A DNA stretch of 64,000 bases. Source: Fallopia convolvulus. Lineage: Eukaryota > Streptophyta > Magnoliopsida > Caryophyllales > Polygonaceae. The notes beneath the pieces are model-generated. The model had not been told where the DNA came from, did no database searches, and saw nothing but the letters and a program-made list of their open reading frames with translations. Where the stretch lies: the NCBI GenBank assembly GCA_964016875.1, contig OZ024733.1, positions 18,411,824-18,475,823 on the forward strand, in the 5' to 3' direction. A program made the translations under genes and the position numbers. This document shows, one piece after another, positions 11,667-23,535 of the stretch; position 1 is the first letter of the stretch; each line of letters starts with the position of its first letter.

Positions 11667-12922
11667 AGACTCGGCCTAGGTCGTTATGCCAAGAACAAAG
11701 ATAACTAACCCTAATACAAGCTAGTATAGCGTGTAAGTCAGGGTCGTACCCAAGAGAACTTGCGGCTTCTAGTATCAATATTTTTACCAACTAAAGATAG
11801 GGGGAAATCAAGAGAAAGATCTAAACTAAACTAAACTAAGAAACAAATAACAAACAATCAAACAAATCAATAGAGAAACAAGTTTATTCAAAAGATCCAC
11901 TCTGAAATAATCATTCGATCACAGATTCATCCACTGATTTCATTCACACCCAAGATTAATTCCTATCCTGATCATTAACAATTGCAAGTCCACGGTCCAA
12001 GCAATTCTTTAACCCTAGGCAAGGACACTTAACCTAGAATTAGCATAGAAAAACAAGGATATGCATGATATCGATTCAAGCAATCAAGCTACGAGTCAAT
12101 TGCAAGAACAAACAATCAAATCTCTTTCTCAATTCCTAGTCCACGTGAAATCAACAAGTTGCGCACCAAGTGAAATCAATTGATAATCATGAAATTAAGC
12201 ACAAAGAGAAAAGATATTAATCAAAGGATAGAAATCAATTACCAAAACCTCACGAGTTTAGAAATCAAAGCTTCACCTTCAAACAAACCCCAAAGGGTTT
12301 AGTCCTCCATAAAAACTGAAATAAACTAGGTTAAAACTAAAGAGAAGCTCTCTAAAAGTATACTATGATTACCTAAAACTCACGAACTGGGTCTATATAA
12401 ACTAAAAACAACCGAATAAAACTAGATACTAAAGATATAATAAAAAGATAGAATAAAGCAAAGGCAGCGCGCGGAACCCAGACACTCGCGAGTGCGGGTC
12501 AGAACCCGCGGTCGCGGGTCCATTCAGCTCTCGGCACTCGCGGATATTGGTCTCCCCGCAGTCTTGGGTCTCAACCCCCAGTCGCGGGTCTTTTGACAGC
12601 TTACTGGTGTCAACTCCGGAGGTGGTTTTGACCCACTTAGAGTTGGAATTTGAATTCGTCGTAGAAACATGAATTGTAGCTCTTCGAGTTAGCTTTCCAA
12701 TGATACCAATTCAGCTTCATCCGATCACCGTAGCTCCCGAACGATGCGTCACAAGAAAGTGGCATCAAAACAACTCCAAATCAACACTTGTCTTCAAAAC
12801 TCTTGCAATTCTTCAAATCGTGTGTTCGGTCTTCATATTACAATTATGCTCAAAACTAACCTAAACACACTCAAATCATACCTAAAATACAAGAGTTAAC
12901 CTATACTAAATAGAGCGTATCA
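11667..12922 (-). repeat. 3' LTR of the Gag-only element
   Basis: On the minus strand it begins TGATACGCTC and should end GAGTCA, but the last base pair but one is changed (plus strand AGACTCGG for TGACTCGG). Around 12475-12600 it holds a CpG-rich block with repeated palindromic words such as CGCGGGTC and CTCGCGAG. Confidence 0.9.
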
Positions 12923-12938
12923 AATTCCCCCATACTTA
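12923..12938 (-). promoter_or_regulatory. Polypurine tract of the Gag-only element
   Basis: The minus strand reads AAGTATGGGGGAATT directly before the LTR start TGATACGC. Upstream on the minus strand is GAGGACGAGCAAGG, a box often seen before such tracts. Confidence 0.8.
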
Positions 12939-14217
12939 AACCTTGCTCGTCCTCGAGTAAGCTCATAATAAATCTAACAATCAATCCTATCAAGGTTTAC
13001 AGCATAGTATAAGGGAAGATAAAAATCACTCTCCTCACCAACCCGAACCCAAAATAGAGTAATAATGAGCAACAACATGATAGCTCAAGCACACACCTCA
13101 CATAGATACATATAAGATCAACTCTCAAGCTCTAAAAAGTGTAGAGCAACCTAGGATCTACCCGACATCTAAAATGTAATCCCCAAGCCCCAAAGTAGAA
13201 TGAAATCCTAAACACTCCAATTTTTCCACTCAATTCTACTTAGGCGCCCTTTCGAGTTTTCACCTAATCACTCATTTCATTTTTTCTTCAGGTGTGCTCA
13301 CATATGCTCACAATCACTCATTAACCTCTTATTACCCCAGCCTAATGCTCGTCCGGGTTACCTTCTTATTACCTGAGCCGCCCTTTCGGGTTTTCGACTC
13401 ATCCCAGGATTTTATATGCCTTTTTTCTATTTTTATGGCTTTTTCGTTTTTTTTTACTTTTCTCTATACAAAACATGGAACAAAAATCCCATAAAAATAA
13501 CGAAAAATAAACTGAAAAGCAACTATCTATGATAGGCGTAGTGAGTACTTCCTCCCCCATACTTAAATCCTTCATTGTCCTCAATGAAGTAAAGAGTAAG
13601 GAATTAAGCATAAAAGAGGAAAATTAGAAGACTCACATACGAAAGATGATATGAATGAACTCCCCGAATTGTAATGCACCAAACTCAGGAACAAACTGAT
13701 CTTTCTGGGAACAAACCACGAACGTCGTCTTCACAGCTAAGCAACCAGATCCACACCATAGGACGTCTCCAATAAGAATGAACTGGACTCCTCAAAATAA
13801 TAAAAAATCTGACGACGGAAGCACCCCCATACTTGAACTATACCGCAAAGATGGTGTAGGCGTGTACTCACCACAATGGGATGGAACCTGATAATAGTAA
13901 CGAACAATTCCAAAGAACTAGACATGGAAAGATATAGAAAAGTGGATTGGTGGGTGATGGTAGAATATGGAAGAACACTCTTCTTTTTTTTTTTGATTTT
14001 TTTTGATTTTTTTTTCTCGAACTAACTCGCGTGAACAGTATCCGCGGGAGCGGTGGGGTACTCGCGACCGCGGGTCTCAACAAAGACCGCAGTTTTGAAA
14101 ACTGTGTCAGCTGGCTAGTACCTGTACGTCTGGTTTTGAGAAGTAAAATTCCCAAAAATTGTTCTTTCGTACCTAGTACCTGCATGTTAGCCCAGCAAGA
14201 TTGAAAAGAAAACTAAA
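12939..14217 (-). other. 3' untranslated region of the Gag-only element with extra polypurine-like copies
   Basis: Non-coding on both strands. Two more copies of the AAGTATGGGGG motif lie at about 13549-13568 and 13823-13838 on the minus strand, the first with the same GAGGACAATGAAGG-type box upstream. A CpG-rich block at about 14025-14090 repeats the CGCGGGTC words of the LTR. Two stretches near 13245 and 13380 share the word GCCCTTTCGRGTTTTC. Confidence 0.6.
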
Positions 14218-15389
14218 CTAAAAAAAACAAAGAGAAAGAAACGAAAACTTACCTCGGGTTGCCTCCCGAACAACACTTTGGTTTAACGTCGATGGGTCGA
14301 CGTCTTTATGATCGGACATTGTCAACGCCCTGAGAAGCCTATCAAAATCCTGCGAACAACTTTCATGCAGGCAAGTATAGCACAATGATAACTTGAAACC
14401 GAATAATATAGCATTCAAACACCGTTTCAGTTTATCAAATCCACTAGAAAAGTCATGGTTAGATGGTTTAGGATAGAACCAGTTGGAAAGACGAGGTAGT
14501 TTATCAAAAGTTATTATTTTTATCTCAACACTACCACCTTTAGAATTGGAGAAATCACTAGGTAAACTATCATGCTCAAAACCTTTTGCAGACACAACAT
14601 GCAAACAAATATCAATAGAAAGTAAGGAAGAAGAGGAAAGGATACAGGAATCATGATCGATCACAACAAAGGACTCCATGGCAGGAGACATAGACATCTC
14701 CTCATGTGGAAGGGAAATCTCCATGTCATCATCTAGCTCCTTCTTCGAGTCATCAGGCTCTTCGTTGTCACTCCAGGAGTCGTCAAACTGAAGGAAATAT
14801 TCCTCCCTTGTCATAAAATGACTATGATCATCCATCTCTTCATCCCAAGAAGGGTCTCTGAGTGCCTCCGGAAAGGGTAGAACCGGCTTTTGTGAACCCA
14901 TGGAAGGAAACGAAGGTCGAATATAATTATCAGAATCTGTCGGAGAAGGACCCACGGGCGCGGGTGGACACCCGCGGGCGCGGCTGACCCGCGATCGCGG
15001 TCTGTTTCCGCAGTTGCGGTTCCTGGCTCCTCGGGCGGATCTTTTGCTTGATCTTCGAGAATTTCCTCCGTCTTTATGGCCAACACCTCCACTGGTTTTC
15101 TTTGTTCAGCCATTTGGTTCTTCAGTTTCTACACCTCGATCTCTCCGACTTGGAGCTTACAAAAGAAATTCCATCGATCCATGGGTTTCCAAATGACGTA
15201 TTTTCCATCGCTCTCACGGTACATCTTCAGTTGGGACTCAAGAGTCATCCCACTAAAGATGGAATTGCAAGCATCATCAAGGCCTACGTCTATGCCCCAA
15301 TTAGAGAGATCATGCAATTGTTCCTGGCACCTAGTGAAGTACTCATGAAAGGGCTCATCCTGCAACTCACAAAGCCTAAACGCAGACAT
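14218..15389 (-). pseudogene. Gag-like protein of the non-autonomous element, one stop and one frameshift
   Basis: Starting at ATG 15389 the minus strand reads LMSAFRLCELQDEPFHEYFT and then RCQEQLHDLSNWGIDVGLDD, which matches the middle of the retrotransposon Gag family (Phe-rich helix, then CQEQ...GI). A stop follows after EIEV near 15129. The same frame reopens with MAEQRKPVEVLAIKTEEI, a Pro/Glu/Ala-rich linker. Near 14955 the reading moves to another frame and continues as an acidic region (DPSWDEEMDDHSHF) to a stop at 14218. Together about 390 codons. It starts only about 75 bases from the primer site, so the N-terminus may be shortened. No knuckle is visible. The likely role was RNA packaging in trans with a partner element. 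Confidence 0.65.
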
Positions 15390-15460
15390 TAGTATATACA
15401 AGTGTAGACCGTAAGATAGGTCTACACAAAGTCAATAAAAATAATAATACTAGAATTAAA

Positions 15461-15485
15461 CCAAAGTTCCCCGGCAATGGCGCCA
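15461..15485 (-). promoter_or_regulatory. Primer-binding site of the Gag-only element (tRNA-Asp type)
   Basis: The minus strand reads TGGCGCCATTGCCGGGGAAC, five bases after the LTR end. It is close to the tRNA-Asp-complementary primer site common in Athila and Tat elements. Confidence 0.8.
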
Positions 15486-15490
15486 AAATT

Positions 15491-16745
15491 TGACTCGGCC
15501 TAGGTCGTTATGCCAAGAACAAAGATAATTAACCCTAATACAAGCTAGTATAGCGTGTAAGTCGGGGTCGTACCCAAGAGAACTTGCGGCTTCTAGTATC
15601 AATATTTTTACCAACTAAAGACAGGGGGAAATCAAGAGAAATATCTAAACTAAACTAAACTAAGAAACAAATAACAAACAATCAAACAAAACAATAGAGA
15701 AACAAGTTTATTCAAAAGATCCACTCTGAAATAATCATTCGATCACAGATTCATCTACTGATTTCATTCACACCCAAGATTAATTCCTATCCTGATCATC
15801 AACAATTGCAAGTCCACGGTCCAAGCAATTCTTTAACCCTAGGCAAGGACGCTTAACCTAGAATTAGCATAGAGAACAAGGATATGCAGGATATCGATTC
15901 AAGCAATCAAGCTACGAGTCAATTGCAAGAACAAACAATCAAATCTCTTTCTCAATTCCTAGTCCACGTGAAATCAACAAGTTGCGCACCAAGTGAAATC
16001 AATTGATAATCATGAAATTAAGCACAAAGAGAAAATATATTAATCAAAGGATAGAAATCAATTACCAAAACCTCACGAGTTCAGAAATCAAAGCTTCACC
16101 TTCAAACAAACCCCAAAGGGTTTAGTTCTCCATAAAAACTGAAATAAACTAGGTTAAAACTAAAGAGAAGCTCTCTAAAAGTATACTATGATTACCTAAA
16201 ACTCACGAACTGGGTCTATATAAACTAAAAACAACCGAATAAAACTAGATACTAAAGATATAATAAAAAGATAGAATAAAGCAAAGGCGGCGCGCGGAAC
16301 CCAGACACTCGCGAGTGCGGGTCAGAACCCGCGGTCGCGGGTCCATTCAGCTCTCGGCACTCGCGGATATTGGTCTCCCCGCAGTCTTGGGTCTCAACCC
16401 CCACTCGCGGGTCTTTTGACAGCTTACTGGTGTCAACTCCGGAGGTGGTTTTGACCCACTTAGAGTTGGAATTTGAATTCGTCGTAGAAACATGAATTGT
16501 AGCTCTTCGAGTTAGCTTTCCAATGATACCAATTCAGCTTCATCCGATCACCGTAGCTCCCGAACGATGCGTCACAAGAAAGTGGCGTCAAAACAACTCC
16601 AAATCAACACTTGTCTTCAAAACTCTTGCAATTCTTCAAATCATGTCTTCGGTCTTCATATTACAATTATGCTCAAAACTAACCTAAACACACTCAAATC
16701 ATCCCTAAAATACAAGAGTTAACCTATACTAAATAGAGCGTCTCA
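15491..16745 (-). repeat. 5' LTR of the Gag-only element
   Basis: It has the intact terminal TGACTCGG on the plus strand (minus-strand end GAGTCA). It differs from the other copy at about 20 positions by eye and is followed directly by the TCCAC target duplication. Confidence 0.92.
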
Positions 16746-17333
16746 TCCACAGCCAAGAGAATCGCAAGGGATACCAGGAGAGAGCATCCCAAAATCTCTC
16801 CACGAACGAATAACGACGTGATGCCAATTACCTTCGATGATATCGAAGAAGAGGAAGTTCACCACGATTTCTTAATAATTTCTTTAACAATAGCAAACTT
16901 CCTCGTTAAAAGAATATTAGTTGATAATGGAAGTTCCACTAACTTGCTTATGTTGGATGCTTTGTACAGTTTAGGCCTTGGGTTGGACGACATCGTCAAG
17001 AAGTCTACGACTTCAGTAGGTTTCAGTGGCGAATCTCGTAACACGTTAGGAGAAATATCATTACCAACCATCGCAGGAGGGGTAAATTACCAGGTAAAAC
17101 TTCAAGTACTTGATTGCCCGTCACCTTTCAATGTCATCTTGGGCAGGCCATGGATCCACCAGATGAGAGCTATTCCTTCCACTTATCACCAATGTGTAAA
17201 ATTCCCAACGCCATGGGGAATACAAGAAATCAAGGGGGAACAAAAGTTGGCAAGGGAATGCTACTCCGTGACAAAGAGAGCAACGACTTCAAAACACCTA
17301 CAAATTGAAGCAAAAAAGAAGTCGTCAGATTAG
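16746..17333 (+). pseudogene. Tat-element aspartic protease, continuing the gag frame
   Basis: After the TCCAC duplicate the gag frame continues (STAKRIARDTRREH) into the retropepsin domain. The active-site motif is ILVDNGSSTNLL near 16912-16950, where the plant Tat form is LVDxGSS. A flap-like region and the ILGRPW motif near 17136-17155 follow, as expected for a retroviral-type protease. The frame ends in a TAG at 17331. This protease would have cut the Gag-Pol polyprotein. The catalytic Asp is present, but the frame is no longer linked to pol. Confidence 0.85.
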
Positions 17334-18792
17334 CAATTAAAGGACTGTAGGACCACCACTTACTACGTAAAGCCGGAAACACCGGAACTTGAGGAAGTAG
17401 CCCTTTATCCACTTGATCCATCAAGAAAGATCCGAATAGGGGTAGATCTAGAGCCAACTTTACGAAAGCACATGGTGGGGAATTGACCCTAACGTGATTA
17501 CACACGCCCTCAACGTCAATAAGAAGATTCCACCAGTTAAGCAGAAAAGGTGTAAATTTGCACCCGAACGGAATCAGGTAATCAACGACGAGGTAAAATC
17601 TTTACTTGAGTCCGGTAAAATTAGAGAGGTAAAATACCTTGACTGGCTTGCAAATGTAGTTGTTGTAAAGAAGAAAAACGGTAAATGGCATGTTTGCGTG
17701 GATTTTACCGATTTAAATAAAGCGTGTCCTAAAGATTCATTCCCGTTGCCTCATATCGACGCAATGGTGGATGCAACGGCAGGACATGAGCTTTTAACTT
17801 TCATGGACGCGTTTAGTGGATATCATTAGATAATGATGCATCCTGACGACCAAGAAAAAACTGCATTCGTAACCAATCAAGGAACCTACTGTTACAAAGT
17901 TATGCCTTTCGGATTAAAAAACGCAAGTGCTACTTATCAGAGATTGGTTAATAAGATGTTTTAGGAAAAACTGGGGGATACAATGGAAGTCTATATTGAC
18001 GACATGTTAGTCAAGTTTGTGAAGGCGGAGGATCACATTAGGCACTTGGAAGACGCGTTCCAGATTTTGCGAAGTTACAAAATGAAGCTGAACCCAACCA
18101 AATACTCTTTTGGAGTTACACCAGTGAAGTTCCTTGGATACATATAAACGCAGAGAGGAATTGAAGCAAGTCCATATCAGATCAAGGAGATAATGGAGTT
18201 GCAGTCACCAAAATGTGTCAAAGATGTCCAAAAGTTGACAGGACGAGTAGCAGCACTCAACCGATTTGTATCTCAGTCTTCGGATAGGAACAAACTGTTC
18301 TACGATATCTTGAAGAAGAACAAGTCGTTCGAATGGACGGAAGCACATGAGGAAGCCTTCAAAGAATTGAAGAACTATTTATCTCACCCACATATACTTT
18401 CCAAACCCAAGCCAGGCAAGATGTTGTACGTGTACTTAGCCGTAACAGAAGTAGCTATGAGCGCCGTCCTGATTCGAGAAGAAAAGGGGACCAGTTACCC
18501 ATCTACTATGTAAGTAAAATCTTGCTTGATGCAGAAACCAGGTACTCACTCGTTGAGAAACTCGTACTATCTCTGGTAATGGCTTCTATAAAATTACGTC
18601 CTTATTTTGAAAGTCATTTTATTACTGTAAGGACTAACTACCCAATGAAGAGTATCATGTCAAAACCAGAACTATCAGGTCGACTGATGAGGTGGCTAAT
18701 TCACCTCAACGGATACAACATCACTTATGAACCACGAACGGCGATGAAATCTCAAGCCTTGGCAAATTTTGTGGCTGACTTCACTCCTACCA
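17334..18792 (+). pseudogene. Tat-element reverse transcriptase and first RNase H, frameshifted
   Basis: RT is in a different frame from protease. Visible landmarks are KKKNGKWHVCVDFTDLNKAC, PKDSFPLPHIDAMVDATAG, MPFGLKNASATYQRLV and the catalytic YIDDM near 17994-18008. In-frame stops lie at 17827, 17962 and 18145. Near 18490 the reading moves to the third frame, which carries the end of the RT-linked RNase H (SKILLDAETRYSLVEKL, then LRPYFESH and ALANFVADF). RT copies the genomic RNA in the particle and RNase H removes it. Most of these changes look like single-base decay (for example CAG to TAG). Confidence 0.9.
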
Positions 18793-19260
18793 TACCAGAA
18801 GAAGAAAGCCAAGATATGTTACAAGTAACCGGATCGCTTGGTCGTGGCAAGTGGATGATGCATACCGATGGGGTGTCAAATCAAGTAGGTGTAGGACTAG
18901 GGGTAGTCCTGAAGTCACCACAGGGGGATAGGATAGCCCAGGCTGTTCGATGTACATTCAAAGCCACCAACAACGAAGCAGAATATGAGGCGCTCATAGC
19001 AGGGTTACTCATTGCTAAAGACTTGAATGTGCAAGAAATTGAGGTAATATGTGATTCATTACTTATTGTGAATCAAGTCACGAATTCATATGTTGCCAGG
19101 GATTCGAAGATGAAGGCGTACTTAGAAAAAGTCCAAGAAATTATCAAAAACTTCAAGCACTTTGAGATAAAGCAAGTCTATCGAGATGCTAAAACACAAG
19201 CAGACGCCTTAGCAAACCTCGGATCCACAATCGACCCAAGAGAATATGACAAGATACCTT
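18793..19260 (+). pseudogene. Second, archaeal-type RNase H domain of the Tat element
   Basis: The domain starts WMMHTDGVSNQVGVGLGVVL and carries ATNNEAEYEALIAGL, VICDSLLIVNQV and DAKTQADALANLGS. These give the Asp, Glu, Asp and late Asp positions of the RNase H fold. A second RNase H after the RT-linked one is a known feature of plant Tat elements and is thought to be acquired from the host. The frame is open through this domain and on to a stop at 19599. Confidence 0.88.
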
Positions 19261-20573
19261 TCGTATACCTCGATGCACCCTCCATAATAAAAGAAGTGGA
19301 CATGTTTGAGGTTCGAGATTCTGATGAGGATGTTTCATGGGTGACTCTTTACCTAAGATGGTTGCGAGATGGGATCCTACCGGACGACAAAGAAGAAGCT
19401 CGACGACTTAAGGTAAAAGCTTCCACTTTCGCTATTAAGAATAACATCTTGTTCAAGTGGATGTCATCAGGAATATACGCACGATGCGTGAGGGAGGAAG
19501 AAGTACAGAAGGTGTTGCAAGATATACACGATGGAGAATGCGGAAATCATACATGGGGTCGTAACTTGGCAAAGAAAGCAAGCATGATGAGCTATTATTG
19601 ACCCACCATGAACAAAGATGCAGTAGAGTTCGCCCAGAAGTGTGACGCGTGCCAGCGTCATGGACCTATACCACATCAACCTCCAGAGTTACTAGACCCT
19701 ATAACTTCCCCTTGGCCATTCATGAAATGGGGAATGGATATTGTAGGGAAACTCCCTCCAGCTTCAGGACAACGTGTCTACATCTTAGCTATGACCGATT
19801 ACTTCTCTAAATGGATTGAAGCCGAAGCCTTCAAAGAAGTAAGAGATACTCAGGTTATTTCTTTCATAAGAAGAAATATTCTGAGTAGATTTGGAGTGCC
19901 ATCCACCATAGTATGTGACAACGGGTCTCAATTTATCAACGGCAAAACAAGATCATTTTGCCAGCAATACAATATCCAGTTGGTGATGTCGACACCGTGT
20001 TACCCTCAAGCCAACGGTCAAGCTGAGGCAAGTAACAAAGTGATCATCAACAATCTGAAGAAACGCCTCAAAGAGGCCAAGGGAAGATGGGCCGATGAGT
20101 TACCACTTATCCGTTTGTCAGATCGGACAACTCCCAAGACTGCCACAGGACATGCGCCTTTCTCCCTAGTGTATGGGTGCGAAACTGTGTTACCTGTTGA
20201 AATAAATTTGCCCACAGTTCGATATGGTCTCACTACCGAAGAGTCAAATCTGTCTAACTTGTTCCATCATTTAGACACGGTTGACGAGTTACGTGATGAA
20301 GCGTCAGTTCGTATGGCGGCGTATAGACAGGGGGTGGCTCGAAGTTACAACAAACGCGTCAGGGCGAAAGCGTTTCAAGTAGGCGATTGGGTGTTAAGAA
20401 AAGTCTTTCAAAACACACAAGAACTAAATGTTGGCAAGTTGGGAGCCAACTGGGAAGGACCCTACCAGATCACGAAAGTGGTCGGACAAGGAGCTTACGA
20501 CTTAGTGTCCCATGATGGAAAGATAGTCCCAAGAAGCTGGAACGCGACAAACTTAAAGTTGTATCATTTCTAA
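19261..20573 (+). pseudogene. Tat-element integrase, one stop in the zinc domain
   Basis: The frame is shared with the second RNase H. The zinc-binding part has HDGECGNHTWGRNL and CDACQRH, but a TGA at 19599 replaces the usual Trp of the YYWPTM motif, which separates the two halves. After it the frame is open to 20573. The catalytic core shows GMDIVGKLP, VCDNGSQF and NGQAEASNK, giving the D, D, E triad. The C-terminal part has the VGDWVLRKV and WEGPYQITKV motifs of the chromatin-facing domain. It would have joined the DNA copy to the genome and made 5-bp duplications, as seen here. Confidence 0.9.
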
Positions 20574-21163
20574 CAAGCAAGTCACAACAAGGTATTTATT
20601 TGTTACTTCATTCTGTTAACTTTATTTTTACTTCATCTTATACACATGGAACAACGACAATCTTACAAAAACTAACAAGGGACGCCTTGTGATGTTACAG
20701 GCCAAAACATAGGCCCTCGCCTTATAATCAGGCAACGATGTGCACACAACGACTAGTCACAAGATGTAAGAGACGAGAGTACATAAAGATAACTCTAGAG
20801 CAAGAGGAGTTTTACATAAAACAGGATACTTGTGTAACCAATTCAGATTTCATTGAATAAAACATAAGTATCTACGTTCTATTACATGCATCAATCTCTC
20901 TCTTAGCATCCTATACAAAAGCGCTATTACTACATAACTCGATCAAAAAACGACCAACGATCGTCTTCTCAAAACGTGTCAGTCCTTGTCCTACGATTGC
21001 AAACCTGTACCACATGCAAAAAAGACAAAACAAATGAAAGACCATACAAATACTAAAACGACATTCACCATAAAACCCCTCAAACGAGTAAAAGTAGGGG
21101 TAAGAAACTTGTCCACACCAACGGCCCTAGAAATGAGCGGCCCTACAAACCAGTTAACATGTT
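20574..21163 (+). other. Tat 3' non-coding region before the solo LTR
   Basis: No coding potential. It follows the integrase stop and ends with the ATGTT target site (21159-21163) of the solo LTR. It continues after that insertion at 23473. Confidence 0.6.
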
Positions 21164-23467
21164 TGTAACACCCCGACTTCCGACGGGGCGCTACTAAGAA
21201 ATAGACCTTACTAGGTACTATTAAATAGGTTGACAACTACACTTTAGGATCTTGCAACGCGGGCACGACGAGAAAACGAAATAAAAACATCCAACCTTTC
21301 TTTTATAAAAATATAGAAAACGTAGTTATGCATGAATTCCCGAAAACCTAATTATAAATATCCTGAATCTAACGAATCATCACCAACAATAAAATCATTC
21401 GACGAAAACAGAAGACAAGTCATAACACCAATTCTAACATATTAATAAAAACAACATCCTAAAAATAACACAACTAAACTATCGTAAAAATAATCCCATC
21501 CCACTATGACACGCGCTCTTTACCGCTCCGGCCCGCCATCTGGCCTCGGTTCCTGCACGGCTCCCTGATTCATACCTGGAACTGAAAAATATTCCCCGAA
21601 GGGTCAGCGTCTAATCTACCAAGCTAGATAGAATACGGAAATTGTAGAACGTTTCGAAAACATTTCTAAAGTCAGCATACAAATCCTCAATCGCAATCAT
21701 ATCTCTAAAGGCCAATACCTAAATTAGTTATAATCAGTCACACAGAACCACATATGCATTCACAATCACAATCTCATAACACAACAATTCCTCCTTTTCC
21801 ACAATCCGACTACCAAGGCGCTCATCACCGCGCCGAGTGCAGAGGCAGGCCCTCCCACTCTACTTCACAATCTCCCTTCTAACCCCGGGCTAAGCCTCCA
21901 CTGGAGCACTTGCCAAAAACACACAGATAATACTTTTCGTTTTGAAGGGGCACGGTTTTCCTGTCACACGGGTCAAAGTAGCCAACTCTTCCTCCACGCC
22001 AGCTACGATGGGCCGTGTCGGAAACGGTACCAACACAGAGAAAACGTTTCAAAAATATCCTTCCGATAAAATACATTCAAAACCATTTTACACACACAAC
22101 AACACGAGACGTTCAAAACAGTTTATAAAGGCATTCGGGACTAGTTCCCAAAACCCGCCCTACAATATCGATACGCAATCTAACAAGGTAGAGAAGAACC
22201 GAGCAAGTCGAAAAACGACTTACCTCAAAAGATCCCGAGTAAAGTATGGAGCGCAAACGACACTAGAACCTAAGGATTTCCAATGATAAAAATTAAGTAA
22301 TCGACTAGTCAAACAACACTCACTAGTTAAGGATTAACAACCACTCCAAACCAAAAATCTACAAATTCAATCGAACCTAAATAACCCATTAAACTAACAT
22401 AATTAATTAATCCAACTAACGAGAACTCAATTGAACCATTCCATTAATCAAACCAACCTCCCACTTTTGCCTATATAACTACGAACAACATAGCTATCTT
22501 ATTTAAATCATTCGCTTGGTTACCATACGTGTACTATATACATGATTAAACCATTAACCAACCTGATTAATTAAACCCTTGTTTTGAACTAAACAATTGT
22601 CTAGCATACATGTACTTATCGATCGAATCATCAACACTAATATAATTCAAACGATTTCCACTCCCCAAAATCTTAATTAGTGCACTAAACCCGACCGACA
22701 TCTACTTAACGCCTTCCACAAAACTTTCATCCAGTTAACCCCTCTCCCATCCTCACCGACGACCCACGTCGGCTTGTACCCGGCAATGATTGACGTCAAG
22801 CCATGATCTTTACCTCCCCATGAAGCCTTGGCCTAGACGAGACCCGCCACTACACCTAATCGACGGAGCAACAGAGATAAGATTCTTACCCAGATTTCTG
22901 GTGAGAAGGAAAGGAGACGGTCGCGATTCCGATGGTGCGGAAGAACAAAGACAGCGGCTCCACACAAGGGGTCGGGAACGGTTAGCGAGGCGATCGAAGG
23001 CGACGACTGGTTAGTAACGACGCTTGAACGTCGGACATGAAGACCGGTGATCGACGGGCTGCTGAGAACGGAACACGACGACAAGCTTGTCCGGCCACTT
23101 ACTTGTTCGCGAGAAGTCTGGAGAAAGAAGTCGTCGACTTTCGTTTAGAGGAAGAACAGAGAGTTGAGGATTGAGAAGTCGGGATTAAATTGGTTTAGAA
23201 GATCTCGGGTAGATAAATTGGGTTTAAAAAAAAACTTCCTATTTAGTAGATAAGATTTATAATGGATAGGATAAAGAGACTTAACTAGATACAATCTTAA
23301 CGGATATGTAAAAATTGACTGGATAATATTAACTAGTATTTATAACATTAACTAGATAGAATCTAGTTAATTTGATGGGTAGAAATTCGATTGCTTGTAA
23401 TCCAAGAAACTCGTTTTTTTTTTTTTTGACCGAGAAGGAAAATGAACCAGAAATCCCAAATATTACA
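21164..23467 (-). repeat. Solo LTR inserted in the Tat 3' region
   Basis: It begins TGTAACACCCCGAC and ends AAATATTACA, with ATGTT duplicated at 21159-21163 and 23468-23472. There is no internal region, so it is the product of recombination between two LTRs. By analogy with the long LTR at 2190-6989 (minus strand TGTAATAT...GGGTGTTACA) it lies on the minus strand. Inside are a stretch of purine-rich sequence near 22900-23000 and AT-rich ends. Open stretches at 22790-23084 overlap on both strands and have no family resemblance. Confidence 0.88.
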
Positions 23468-23535
23468 ATGTTCAACCCCGACACACCGTGGGTACCAAAA
23501 TACTTAATGTTTAAAAAGAACAGAGATAAAGGAGA

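Larger units (their letters stand above)
11667..16745 (-). mobile_element. Non-autonomous Gag-only LTR retrotransposon nested in gag
   Basis: Two direct copies of about 1255 bp (11667-12922 and 15491-16745) flank 2.57 kb of internal sequence, and TCCAC is duplicated at 11662-11666 and 16746-16750. On the minus strand the order is 5' LTR, primer site, Gag-like frame, 3' untranslated region, polypurine tract, 3' LTR. No protease, RT or integrase is present, so it must rely on enzymes from another element. The primer site and LTR ends (TGATACGC...GAGTCA) resemble the Athila/Tat side of Ty3 elements. LTR divergence is about 1.6% by eye, so it is younger than its host element. The base at 11667 is A where TG is expected, a point change at the terminus. 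Confidence 0.92.

Noticed and set aside
22790..23084. Open frames on both strands in the solo LTR
   Set aside because: Within an LTR, overlapping, and without motifs.
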